Notes: generated by a model not told the origin, from the letters alone. 64,000 nucleotides of DNA from Lotus japonicus (GCF_012489685.1 NC_080044.1:27074369-27138368), one strand, 5' to 3'; shown: positions 47,157 to 59,400, counted from the first letter of the stretch. Program-made: numbers and translations.

Positions 47157-47750
47157 GGAGAAGGGGAGAAGCTGGAAGGGTGACGCGTGTTGGACGCGTG
47201 TGGAAGGTTGGAAGTCATGATGGTTTTGGGGAGGTGGGTCGCGTGCAAAGGGGAGTTACTACGCACGATGGGACGGTTATGAAAGGTGAAGTGACGGTTA
47301 CGGAGAAAGAGGGAAATTGATGTAACCAACACATCACGTGGGGCAGCCACGTGAGGCAGATTGAAATTTGAAAGGGTTTTAAAATAAGGGAAAGCGCGGA
47401 AAGCCTCGCCACTATAAGGATCAAACGCCATCGCCTGACGATTGACACCAACAACGAAGTTCAGTCTCTCGCCGGGGTCACCGCCAGTCAATGATTGAAT
47501 GATCGGCACATGACCCATGCCTGCCACCTTTCCCGCCGGCGAGCGATCATACACCTGCTCCAACTTATCACCAATACAGAGTAGTCGTTCTCGCCGCTTG
47601 CGGACTTGTGGACTTGCAAGCTCTGTTCGCTCGTTAAGTCAGTGGATTGGGTAACTGAAATGCTAGTTTCCTTTTGCTCACGCCATGTTGGCGACAATCT
47701 CAGCATCTTTTGTGGGTAGATTCCGGTGTACGATAAGACATGTAACAGCG
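47157..47750. other. Tat element region between antisense gene and LTR
   Basis: The minus-strand ORF at 47099-47563 crosses the TATA candidate and has no recognised domain. The LTR start is not clear. TGTT at 47690 or TGTGGG at 47711 are possible, but I see no purine tract before them. Confidence 0.35.
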
Positions 47751-48213
47751 TTTAAAAGACACCCTTAGCTCTCATACCTCGAGCTCGGTGTCTTGTGGAC
47801 TAGTGGACTGGGCGAGCTTCTAGAGGGGCAACGCCCAGCATGTATCCCGCCCTGAGGCGGGGCCCTGGCCTTCAGATGGGCCTTGATCTCGGAGGCCCAA
47901 TTGCATTTAAAAGACACCCTTAGCTCTCGTACCTCGAGCTCGGTGTCTTGTGGACTAGTGGACTGGGCGAGCTTCTAGAGGGGCAACGCCCAGCATGTAT
48001 CCCGCCCTGAGGCGGGGCCCTGGCCTTCAGATGGGCCTTGATCTCGGAGGCCCAATTGCATTTAAAAGACACCCTTAGCTCTCGTACCTCGAGCTCGGTG
48101 TCTTGTGGACTAGTGGACTGGGCGAGCCCCTAGAGGGGCAACGCCCAGCATGTATCCCGCCCTGAGGCGGGGCCCTGGACTTCAGATGGGCCTTGATCTC
48201 GGAGGCCCAATTG
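47751..48213 (+). repeat. Three tandem 155-bp repeats in the LTR
   Basis: Starts at 47751, 47906 and 48061 give a period of exactly 155 bp. The units differ by only a few bases. Each contains GC-rich palindromes (GGGCAACGCCC and CCGCCCTGAGGCGGGG). They lie just upstream of the TATA box at 48238, so they are U3 promoter repeats. Confidence 0.9.
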
Positions 48214-48237
48214 GCCCAATAGGTAGTACCCAAGCTC

Positions 48238-48392
48238 TATAAATAGGAGGTAGTTATCAATTGTAAGGGACTTTTGGCTCATTTGATAAAATAACACATG
48301 AAATTCAGCATTCTCTCTCTTACTCTCTCTCCCTAGCACAATCTCTCTACCCTTCGGTACTATACCTTCCCTAAATGTTCATTCCCAGAACA
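48238..48392 (+). promoter_or_regulatory. LTR core promoter and R-U5 of the Tat element
   Basis: CTATAAATAGG begins at 48237. Transcription should start about 30-35 bp later, near 48270. The segment from 48272 to the LTR end is exactly what is inverted at the left end of the element. Confidence 0.7.
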
Positions 48393-48397
48393 CTACT

Positions 48398-48799
48398 CAT
48401 CCATTTTTCATCAAAAAATGAATTATATGGAATGAAGTTAATTGAAAAGTAAAATAAAATTTGAAAATGTAAAATTTACGTTGGACAACATAGTAATAAT
48501 CTATTAAATAACTTAAAGTGGGTATGATACCCAAAAAAAAATTATGGGTACCACAGAATTTGCCTAGTTATTAATGACATTAGAATAAGTGATTTTTTTC
48601 GAAAATAACTACTGTATTAATTTTACTTTTAATAATTTCTAATGACATTAGAATAATTAATAAAAGTCAACCGTGACTTTTCCACCATTAAGATGTATGC
48701 TGACAATTTTTTTTTAAATGATTATGATAATTTTTATATACTAAAATAAAAAAATTGAATGTAATATAATTTTTTTTTTTGAAAATGAAATATATATAT
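48398..48799. other. AT-rich spacer, no gene seen
   Basis: This is low-complexity sequence between two insertions. A TA repeat at 48791-48808 is the target of the next element. Confidence 0.5.
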
Positions 48800-48808
48800 A
48801 TATATATA

Positions 48809-50067
48809 GGCTTATTAGCACTTTTAGTCCCCTACGTTTCTCATATGTGCAAATGGGATCCCCAAACTTTAAAAATAGCATTTCGCTACCCCGACGTTTA
48901 CCTCCGTCAACACTTCTGGTCCCCATACAGTTTTCTGTCAAAAAACTAACGGTTTCGGGGACCAAAAGTGCAATTGAACCCAAAAATTAATTTAAAAATT
49001 AAAAAAATTGAAAGTCCAAAAAAACCCTTGATCTTCATCTTCTTTCTGCATCATCTTCAAACTCAAAACTGAGATTGACACAAAATCTATTCTCTAATAG
49101 CACTTCCCCACCCTCAACCACCACTCTTCCTCCTCCTTCTTCACCCATCACCACCTGAAACCCAGAAAATACAGAACAAACCCAGAAAATATTTTCCCCC
49201 AAATCTCATCAACACACATCAAATTCCCAGAAATTGATGTATGCTCAGATCTGGAGAGATTATAGAAGATCTGATGAACTCTAGTCAAAAGCAAGCGAGA
49301 TTGCGCTACTCTTCACTTTTTCACCCACCCTGCTCTTGAATGGCTTGGCAAGAATTAGTTCTTCAAGCATGGTAGGTTTTGGTGGGTCTTGCAGCTCTTT
49401 CTCATCGCAGGTCTTCAATTCGTTCAGCGTAGAGAGGAAAATCACTCTCTGCCTCTCTATAAATATCATTCCCAACGAATCTTAGAGATCTGTGAATTTA
49501 TCACTAGCTCCGTGTTGTTTTGTTGTATTTGGTTATTTGCATAATTGCATCTGACTCCATCTGGGCATATCTTTATAATATTATCCTTTGATCTTTTAAA
49601 TAGAATAAGTTGGAATCTTTATTGCTGATTGTGTGAGAGAGATATTAAGGTCTTTGTGTGTGGTTGTGTGCGAGTATGTTTGGGTGGGTTATGGTCTGAA
49701 CTCTGAATCTCTTTTTTTTCTCGTATGTATATGAGGATGAGGATGAAGGAGATAAAGAATTAAAGATGTTTGTGAGATGAAAAAGAGGATGAAGATGATT
49801 TTGATTTTTAATATTAGAGAAAATTATGAAGATGATGGAAGAAGAAGAGGGAGATGATGAATTTTCTGGGTTTTTTTTATTTTTTAATTATTTGTTTTGG
49901 TTTAATTACATATTTGCCCTTAAAACCGTTAGTTTTTTGACGGAAAATTGTCCGGGGACCAAAAGTGTTGACGGAGGTAAACGTCGGGGTAGCAAAATGC
50001 TATTTTTAAAGTTTGGGGATCCCATTTGCACAAATGAGAAACGTGGGGGACCAAAAGTGCTAATAAA

Positions 50068-50069
<2 letters not shown>
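48809..50069. mobile_element. Long-TIR Mutator-like element (1261 bp) inserted in a TA repeat
   Basis: The inverted ends of about 150 bp start GGCTTATTAGCACTTTT and GGTTTATTAGCACTTTT. Both flanks are (TA)n, so ATATATATA at 48800-48808 and 50070-50078 is compatible with a 9-bp duplication but cannot be proved. The interior has a 64-codon minus-strand ORF (49281-49475) with no known domain. No transposase was found. Confidence 0.75.
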
Positions 50070-50098
<29 letters not shown>

Positions 50099-50101
<3 letters not shown>

Positions 50102-50284
50102 ATAAAGTTGAGAAATAACCCTTCTCAACATGGGTACAGTAACGAAGCTAACAAAAACTCAGTCACTACGGCACAACCCTTCCAAAACCCTACAAGCAAA
50201 CAACAACCCACAAAGAAACCAAACCAGCAGTACAAACCAAAAGACCCAATTAAAACCCAATCAAAACCCAGTCCATGTCGTAGT
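50099..50284. other. Left part of a LINE-leader-like region
   Basis: This is AC-rich sequence that continues, after the solo LTR, at 51245. I see no coding content. Confidence 0.3.
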
Positions 50285-50289
50285 GATGA

Positions 50290-51239
50290 TGTAACGCCCC
50301 GACTTTCAGGGGTCACCATAGTAATCTGCTAAAATAAATATGCAATGTTTTCCCAAAAGGATTTATAAACACAAGTATATTTTTTTTCTCTTCAACGTGT
50401 TTCCAAAACATGTCATGCCTACTCCCAACTGTAAATAAAATTACATTAAGCCTTGAATAAGGCAAGTACCCGAGGGTAAAGACGAAAACACACATCCTAC
50501 AGAACCTAACAAGTAGAAACACATTCAGCAAAGAATCTATTATGCAACAACACCATAAATCTGACTTACTCCCTACGATCTCCACATCGGGAAACCGCAG
50601 GAAAGCAAAGCACCGGAACTTACCCTAAAACTTCAAATATAACTTCCTAAAAACATTAAGCAAGCTTTAACCAATAATGGTAAGCTCTCTATCCCAAGGC
50701 TCTAACCCTACGCCCGACTCTATTCTTCGAGTCTTCCACAGTTCTTCAAATCCTCATCTCCAACTCGCACAAAGGTTAAACTCCATCAAAGATTCTCCAT
50801 CGCCTAATAGCGTAAAGCTTCCAAACAACAAGTAGCAAGCAGAAAGGGTTAGCTCCATACAATTACCACATATAAAAGAGAAAAGCATGCTTAGTCTCGA
50901 CCTAGGAGCGGAAATAGCCTCTTCACTACTTATCCATTCTAACGATTTTGAGTTTCGCTTAAACAGCGCTCTAGGAGCGGAAATAGCCTTTTTCGGACAC
51001 TCTCGACCTTAGTCGGGTGCGAATACAACTCGTGCAATCGCTTAAGCTGACCAAAGTATCATCCATAGTCATAAACTGAACTTAATTATCATATAAATAA
51101 TTTTCGTGACTCACAAGGGTTTGAGTCAGGAAAATTTGTGAGTCACGAAAATAACATAAAATTATAGAATATAAATACTCAATTAATTAATATAACAAAA
51201 ATAAATAAATAATCTAGTTATTTATTTCAAGGTCTTACA
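50290..51239 (-). repeat. Solo Tekay-like LTR (950 bp)
   Basis: The ends are TG/CA and a perfect 5-bp duplication GATGA flanks it (50285-50289 and 51240-51244). On the minus strand it starts TGTAAGACC, has a TTTTATATG box and ends GGGGCGTTACA. The motif AGGAGCGGAAATAGCC occurs twice (near 50905 and 50972). A near-perfect inverted repeat around TTTTCGTGACTCACAA lies near 51100-51150. Confidence 0.9.
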
Positions 51240-51244
51240 GATGA

Positions 51245-52030
51245 GCACCAAGCTAGAACAAACAGAAAAAAAAAAAAACCATACTAGATAAAGCAAAGGA
51301 CCAACAAAACACGGCTCGGCAACACCTCCAAACCACCTCAAGACCCAGAACAAATCACCCAATAAAAAACCAAGCAAAACAGTTGAGGCCGGAAGGTAAC
51401 CGTAGCCTCAACCCTTCAAATAGATTTGATAGATGAGGAAAGGAACCAGACCCTTGCAGAGAAACAAAACCGTTGAGGCCGGAAGGAGACCGTAGCCTCA
51501 ACGACCTTCACAGAACCGGACGACAGAATTGATCCGAGCAGCAGCACCGCACCCCATCAACTTTCAGCCAACACGACAGCAAGCATTATCCCTCAAACGC
51601 CGGAACCCAAAGCAAGACCCCAAAGCTGAAACACCAAAACCAAAGTTCCCAGCCAAAACCAATGGTAGATTTGAGCCATGCCTCGCCGGAAAACGTCGAC
51701 CAAGGAGAAGAAAGCACCCGATGAAACCTTCTAGCAAACCCCAAAAGATAGCCCTAAACACAAATCTGTGCAAATTTGTGCAGAAAACGCAGGCGGCGGA
51801 ACAGGTCGGTTGAGAGAGACCGGCCCAAGAAGATGAAGCCGACGGCGACTACCAGCGAAGAGGGGTTAAAGAACTACGTCGTCGAACCGTTTGCAGCACC
51901 CCGAAAACATCAGAGAAGGACGAAAAGAAAAGCTAAATCAGAGAGGGTGAAAGGGTGGGGCAACCGCAGCTCAGGGAAGGAGGCGCGATGGCCACCCAAG
52001 CGGTATGAGAATATGCAGTTCTAACCCTAG
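51245..52030 (-). other. GC-richer region resembling a LINE leader, with paired hairpins
   Basis: On the minus strand this CT-rich, GC-richer sequence resembles the 5' leader of a plant LINE, but no ORF1 or reverse transcriptase follows. It holds two 31-bp hairpin repeats (51382-51412 and 51472-51502). ORFs on the plus strand (51529-51813, 51776-52024) have no domain. Confidence 0.3.
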
Positions 52031-52193
52031 CAGAGGCTAGGAAACAAAAACATGAATACGTTCAAAATAATATCAAGTATGTCATTAAAAAATTGATATC
52101 AAATTGAATTTAGAAAAAATAAAGAAATCGAATAAGAAAGCAAAGGAATTAATTTACTGCCAATTCGAATGAAGAAAAAAAATTCTTTTCCCT

Positions 52194-52302
<109 letters not shown>

Positions 52303-52380
52303 TCAATAAGGGTGGTCCTTCTTTTGAACCCGCTTTCAAGACAAGGGGGCTTATTATCCAATCTTGGGGTAAATGGTATC

Positions 52381-53617
52381 TTCTGTTTGATTTGGAAATT
52401 AACTTAAAATTTTTGTATTTTATATTTTCGTATATACATTTTGAAGATTAAAATGGTTTGTATATTGATTCAAAGCATAATAAATTAGAAAAAAAAAAAG
52501 AATTAGAATGTAACTAGGATTAAAAAAAAACTTAAATAGGTGATATACGTTTTTAAAAAAGGAAAACGAGAGGAAATATGAAAAGATTTGAAGTATGCCG
52601 ACAAAGTAATCATATTTCATCCGTGCATAGCGCAAGATCAAAACTAGCTTATTATATTTTTATAATTCCAAAATTTTGAATACCACTGATAATTAATATT
52701 GTTCCACACTACATTATATAAGCTTTTTAAATCTAATACATTAATTAACTTCATTACATATTTTGCTTCATCAGCCTTACTATATTATAAGAACCTTAAA
52801 ATCAAGGGGAGTATTTAGTTAGATTTTGGATAAAATGATTCTATTACGTTTTGATCCACTTAGATTTATTTTGTCAGATCCAATTTTTTGTTGTTTTTTT
52901 TAATTTAAGTTCGATTTCCACGGGCCGACCTCCTCATCACGATGAAAAAAAAAATCCAAAATAGGCCCAAAAAAGTTTACTTGACCGAACAGTCAAAACC
53001 GCAACCAGATTTTTTCATTTGGTCAGCCCGTTAAAGATCGGTTTGGCCGGTTCTTAATCGATTTCCTTGATTTCGGATTTTGTAATTATTTCATATCAAC
53101 CATGAGTGCGATTCTTAGTTCAATCGGTGGAACTAGTTCGTCAAGTTTGACTTTACAACCATACCTGCGATTCTCAGTTCAATCGGTGTACTCTTATTCC
53201 TCAATCTTCATGATAAGCTTACGACTTTCTCGAAAACTATCATATATGATCATAATGTTGTAAGTATGTGGTCCTTACCCAACAACTTAAACTTTTGGGA
53301 TAATTGGTTACTTAAGATGATATCAGAGTCTTTATACCATGTAAGATGTGATAAATCTCACCACAATTTGTGTGAGATAGACAAAACTATTTATAGCAGG
53401 AAAAATACAGAATATGTTAAGAAATATTCTAAGGAATATTACAAAATATGCTAAGGAATAATAAAGGAATATTCAGTAGAATATTACACCTATTTATCTT
53501 TAACATAACTGAACAATCAAAGAATATGTAAGAGTTTGAAAGTGAGAGAGAGATTTCACTATTTGAGGGAAGCATAAACTTCATTTTATTCAATTAAAGT
53601 ATAAAGTATGTTTATGT
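52381..53617. other. AT-rich spacer with Helitron-like and LTR-like traces
   Basis: A Helitron-like 3' end lies at 52622-52647: a GTGC/GCGC hairpin, then CTAG, but followed by C. A direct repeat of GCGATTCTTAGTTCAATCGG occurs near 53108 and 53167. Near 53300-53327 the sequence resembles a copia LTR end plus a decayed primer site (GATATCAGAGTC). No gene was seen. Confidence 0.4.
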
Positions 53618-53632
53618 ACAATGCTCTCTTCT

Positions 53633-55180
53633 TGTGGGACTCTTCTTGTGGGATGGGACAAGGTAACCAGGCCCAAGAACGAAGGAGGTTTGGCTCTTCG
53701 TGATATGAACCAGGCCAACACAACATTGCTTTTTAAAGCTATATGGAGCATCTTCCATAATCCTCAAAAGTTGTGGGTCCAAGCCCTTAAACATAAATAC
53801 TTGAGTAAATCTTCTATTTTGCAGGTCCAAGCTAAGCCATCAGATTCTCATGTGTGGAAGGGGCTGCTCAAAGCTAGAGACCAGTTGAAGTCAGGCTTTT
53901 AGTATCGTTTAGGTGAGGGTAATACCTCACTGTGGTACGCTGATTGGAGCGGCAATGGAAACTTGGCAAACCAGATACCGTATGTTGACATCCACCACAC
54001 CGAATTAGCCTTGAAGGATATAATCGCTAGTGGAGTGTGGAATCTTGATCTCCTCCTTACTGCCATGCCCACTGACTTCCTCCAGCAGTTGCAGCGTATA
54101 GAGCCGCGAGTTACCCAGGGGCGGCGTGATTCTTGGATTTGGCAACCCAGTGACAAGGGTTGCTACACGGTCCGGGATGCTTACCTTTGGCTGAGAAACT
54201 AGGTCCAGCCGCCGGCAACAACGTCAGAGGATTGGCGTTGGATTTGGCACACGAAAATCCCAGAGAAAGTGCATCTTTTTATCTGGTTGGTGATGCATAA
54301 CTCTATTCAAGTGAACCAATACCGCTTCAAGTGCAATTTGACGGACTCACTGGCCTGCGGGAGGTGCTCATCGATGGAGGAAGACATTCTCCACTTTCTT
54401 AGAGACTGCCCACACTCTAGGGAAATTTGGAGAATGGCAGGAGCCCTAAGGTGGCCAGGTTTTCTAGCTGAAGACTATAGACATTGGGTGCGGCGGCAAG
54501 CTCAGGGGGTGCACAGCGTGAAATTGATGCTCTGCCTCTGGGGAATCTGGAAGTGGAGAAATAACATGGTTTTTGAACCATCTCCTTGGCCCCTCCAAGA
54601 AGCATGGCGGCGCATTTGCCATGAGCATGATGATACCGTAAAAGCCATGGATAGAGGCCTTCAACCGACGGAAGCAGGGTGGCTTTGCAGTAGATGGAAG
54701 CTGCCACCAACGGGTTATGTTAGTCTGTGTGTGGATGGTAGCTATCAAAGCCATGAGCATTGTATGGGGGCAGGAGGGTTGCTGCGCGATGAGCTAGGGA
54801 AGTGGGTGAGAGGTTTCCAGGCTTTCCAAGCAGGAGGGAACCCACTGTTATCAGAAGCTTGGGCCTTGAAAATAGGATTACAGATAACTTGGGATACAGA
54901 CTTCAGAGATGTGATTTGTAATTTGGATTGTGGTGAGCTTCTAAAATCATTGGGAGAAGTTGACAGCAGACATTTCCTCCCTATCTTGGATGATATTATT
55001 CAGTTATTGGATAGACCGTGGAGAGTCTCTTTGAGTGCCTTCAGCCGTGATTGTAACATGCCTGCCGACTGGTTAGCCAAAAGAGGAGCTTCGAACCCAG
55101 AACTGCCTCTTTGTCTGCTAGATACTCCGCCTATGGGGCTTGAAACCCTCATTATGAGGGATCGTTTGGCTGCTTTGTAG
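53633..55180 (+). pseudogene. LINE ORF2 C-terminal part: zinc-finger and RNase H
   Basis: One frame is open over about 515 codons, except for two TAG stops (53900-53902 and 54200-54202). It begins after the reverse-transcriptase core, with the GWDKVTRPKNEGGLALRD motif. It then has the zf-RVT region (CGRC, then H and C near 54350-54410). An RNase H domain follows with CVDGSY near 54730, SEAWAL near 54855 and the NMPADWLAKRG end near 55060. The two stops and the truncation make it non-functional. Confidence 0.88.
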
Positions 55181-55202
55181 TTGTTTTTGTTGTTGTTTAT
55201 TT

Positions 55203-56429
55203 TGAAGGTATGAAAAACGATAGAAAGAGGGGTTTGAATAGCGTTTTACAACTAAAAGCTCGACCCACGTGAGATTTAAATAAATCTCTTCAACCACCAA
55301 GAATAAAAGTGCTGAGATAAGAGTTAAGGAAAGCACACAAATGATTTTATCCTGGTTCACTTGATAAATCCCTCAAGCTAATCCAGTCCACCCGTTAAGG
55401 TGATTTCTTCCTTCTTAGAATGAAGGCAATCCACTAATCAGAGTTTTGTTACAACAGCACTTGCTACCTGCAAAGTGACTAACAATACACTGACTTAGCT
55501 ATCACTAAGATTCACTCTCTTAGTCTTCTCTAGGATCCGATCAACCTTGATCTCCTAAAGGAAAATCAAACAACTGTTTGAAGGTTTGGGTTTACAAAGA
55601 AATTCTTCTTAGAAAGCTAATAGTAAACACACTTAGTTCTATTTGAAGAAAGATTGCTAAGAGAATATTTGAAAATATTGCTTGCGCGTGAACAAGTTTC
55701 TTAGGCGACATCTTTCAATCTTCAGCCTCTTTATATACTCCAAGGATTAGGGTTTGAACGTTGCATGGAGATGCTACCGTTGGAAGGCAGATCTGGGTTT
55801 TCCAGGTTCTGCTGTGGCTGAATCAGTTAAGTAAGGTCGTCATGAATGGTACAATTGCTTTCGTACTTTGGATAGTGACATAACCTTTATCCTTGTTGAC
55901 TTCTGATCAGAGTGATGCTTCATCTTGGAACTTGTGAAGCTTGATGATCAGAGTCAGAGGGAAGCTTGGATCCTCTGACCTTTGTACCTTCTGCTTCTGG
56001 ACTCAGAGGAGAAGTACTTGGTCTTCAGAGCCAGCTTACTCTTGGACTTCAGAATCTTCACTACTCAACTTCTGACTTTCAGAGCTTCTGGACCTTCAGA
56101 GCTTCTGATCCTTCAGAGTGTCTGATTCTTCAGAGCTTCTGATCCTTCAGAACTTCTAGTGAGCTGAATCCATATCAGAGCTTTATGATCTTCAGATCTT
56201 CTGAAGCTTGATCTACTGTTCAGATTGAACATAGTACGTGTGAAAGCGTTGCAGAGGTTACTCTTTGAGCATTGTGCTTCTGAATCATGTGAAATAGGAC
56301 CAGAGTCTTGGCCTGTCATTTGAACACTCAGAAAACAACGTTAGAGTATCATAATTGTTCATACTTAATAGTTAACTTGTAATCATCAAAACATAGAGTT
56401 GTACTACTAGATCAAAACTTGATCTTACA
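55203..56429 (-). repeat. Solo Sirevirus LTR C (1227 bp)
   Basis: It starts TGAAGGTATG and ends CTTGATCTTACA, as LTRs A and B do, with clear divergence. A perfect 5-bp duplication TATTT flanks it (55198-55202 and 56430-56434). A TTATATA box lies near 55741. The U3 repeats (CTTCAGAGCTTCTGATC) near 56090-56160 are arranged differently from those in LTR A. It was left by recombination between the two LTRs of an older insertion. Confidence 0.93.
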
Positions 56430-56470
56430 TATTTTCCGATGTAACAAAAAAAAAAACAATGCTGTCTTCT

Positions 56471-59400
56471 AACAAAATTAACAGCTAAAAAATTGGTTCA
56501 TTGGATAAAGATTGATATACACCTAATGTGTGTGGACCACTAGAGAAATATCTATCTATCTATCTATATTATATATAAAGGGAGAGTGTTTGCAATTTTG
56601 AGGGCAACTTTGTCATTCAATAATTATTACACTATAATCTAATTGTTTACATGGGTATTTAGGTAAAAATACACATTTTTTCTAAAGATGCAATCACAGC
56701 CGTCCATTCCATTGCAACCTCTCATCTTCCGTCAGTTTCTTCTATGCCTTGAGAACACTTTATGACTTAACAATGTATTGATCTTTCACTATTCTAATTG
56801 TTACAACTTTTCTAATTTAATGATTTCGTGACCTTTCATTTTCCAAAACTCCTCTTCATAATTTCAATTTATTCTAAAATGAAAAATATTTATTAATTGG
56901 ATTGAGGAAGATAATTGTTGAAACTTTTCACATTCTTCATGGTTTATTTTCTATGTATAAATACTCTTCATCTGTTTGATTTGTCTGCATCTTTTCAACC
57001 TCATCCACATTTTGAGCTTTAGAGTTGTTTAAAGTATACACGACTTCCAGCAATGACTGCATATCATAACTCAACTAGCTTATGTTTTAGGTTTCAAGTT
57101 TTGTAAATCCATGCACAAAACATCAAAGGGGTTTCCACTTAATGTTCATGTTCTGTTTTGTTCTTTATTTTTTTCTTTAGATTTTTTGTAAGGATGTAAG
57201 ATGTCACGATTTCATGAACAACAACTTGAATTTGGTTGAAACCTTGATATTTTTAATGTATTGAGCCTATAAAATAAGGGAAACCTCATGTTTATCAATT
57301 TCATTTTTATATGATTTACTTTTTTATATCTGTTCTTCTTGGTTCAAAACCAATTCAAGAGGTATGTATTGAGTGATCAAATTTTGAGTCTTTCTTTTCT
57401 TTAAATTGTATCTTTTTATCTGAGGTCAATTGTTGTTGCAGATCCACTCTATAATGCATTAGTGCGGATATATTCACTTCCTCTTAATTTTTGTTGAAGA
57501 ATTCAGTATATGGCTTAGAGAAGCTTTTGTAAACATCCTCAAGGGGCTGGCCACACCTAACAAATTGGTTTCTAGCGGCCAAATTATTCATTCATATCAG
57601 CATTTAACATCTGAATTGTCATTGGATAATTTCTATCAGGTGTTTTTTGTAAGGTGGCATCCATTTCTTTTTTTTTTGCTTTCTTTGTTCAATTGTGAAG
57701 ATTTTTTGTTTCGTTGGGTATCCATATGTTTTATGTCAATTTTTGTCATTCTTTGTCCAATTGAGAATGATTGTTTCTCAACTTATTTCTTCTAAATGAA
57801 TATGAAAGTATTTGCTTTCAGAAAAAAAAAATCCATATAGATCCGTATAAAAAATGGAGGAAGGGACAAAAATTAATAATTCTCTATTTTAGAGGGACTA
57901 AAATCAATGAAAAATTAAATGGGGACCAAATTCAATAATCAACTATTTTAGGAGAAAAAAACCATATTTAACCCAAAAATAAAGAATATACATTTAAAAT
58001 AAAAATAAAACAAAAAATAAAAGAAAAGAAAATAAGTTTTAAAACTTCATATCAGTTATATATCTATTAATTAAAATATTTAAAATTAAAAATATAAACA
58101 TCAAATTATTATTTGTATATTAGACATTAAATCATTTTAGTTATAGAAAACCTAGTAAATTAAAAACCTTAAAGATTTAATTTAAATCACACTTCAAAGT
58201 TTCTAATTATGAGACAAAAGTCTTTTCATTAATCTCAATAAGATGTGGATGTGGTTACTATTATATAGAAGTTATAAAATAAAATTACTATCCTTTTATT
58301 TTTTAGAAAAGAAAAAAATGTATTAATCACAGCTTTGAGAACAAAGCTTAAGAGGATACAAAATATGCATTTTTAACTTGGTACTTCACTTTCTTTGTAA
58401 ATTAAAAAATAAAAATATAATTTTAAAATTAAAAAGAAAATTGAATAAAAAATTACAAAAATAAGTCTTAAAGATAAATATTAATTAACCTATTTAAAAT
58501 ATATATTTATTTATATCTATATCTATCTATCTAATATCTATATGTATATCTATATTTATCTGTCTATCTATATCTATATCTATATCAAATATAAAGTTTA
58601 GAAACCTCGAGGGCAAAATAGTCTATCAATAAACATTGTTTCATATATAATTTTCTTACCTATGGACTTTTAAGTAATCTTTACATATTATTTGATATGT
58701 GATTTTTCAGAACTGTTCGATAATTAGCAGACTTTTAATCTCAGTCGTTCGATATTCTCCTTGAACTTCCTCCATCAATGTCAGTATATAACTTTCTACT
58801 ATTAAGCTCAAAATTATTTTAAAAGAATTTATTATTATTTAATTTATATGACTTATGGAATGTCATAGGTTAAAATTAATATTAAATATGATATTAGTTA
58901 TAAATTCCATAAAACACATTTTATTAGATTAAATTTAGATTTGTTGAAATATTAATCAACTAATAATTAATATTAATAAAAAAACCATAAAAGTTAAAGA
59001 TCATTCAACAAAAAAAATCCCTAACCCTTCCTCTTGATATTCCTTCATCAATGTCACTATATGAACTTATACTATTAACTACAACATTAATATCAAAAAA
59101 AAACTACAACATTATTTTAAATAAATTTAATATTATTTATTTCATATGAGTTATGAAACTTAAAAATACAAACTTAATATTAAATAAGAACTTTAGAAAA
59201 AAAAGATCACTTCTATCTATAAACTACAATAAATTGTTATATCAAAGGAATAAATCAAAAGCATCAATTATATAAACAAGGACAAATGGCACAAAAAAAA
59301 TACACTCATAAAAAACCTACGAAAAAAATATACAATCAAAAACATAAATTAACACTTCGATAAAAAAATCTAATTATCAAAAAAAATATTGTTTATACTC

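Larger units (their letters stand above)
42332..48392 (+). mobile_element. Aberrant Tat-lineage Ty3/gypsy derivative with inverted U5 ends
   Basis: A perfect 5-bp duplication CTACT (42327-42331 and 48393-48397) flanks 6061 bp. The right end is the 3' part of a plus-strand LTR (TATAAATAG at 48238, ending CCCAGAACA). The left end is the same LTR end inverted: 42332-42452 is the reverse complement of 48272-48392 (121 bp). There is no primer site, no normal 5' LTR, no complete gag and no reverse transcriptase or integrase. Inside are a protease-region ORF, a 21-bp minisatellite, and a spliced antisense gene. Antisense ORFs and tandem repeats between pol and the 3' LTR are known for Tat/Ogre elements. 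Confidence 0.85.
53633..56455 (+). mobile_element. 5'-truncated LINE interrupted by a solo LTR
   Basis: A 15-bp target duplication beginning ACAATGCT flanks it (53618-53632 and 56456-56470) with one mismatch. It ends in a run of A (56445-56455). The coding part is 53633-55180. The 3' untranslated region is split at 55202 by a solo Sirevirus LTR and resumes at 56430. Confidence 0.85.
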
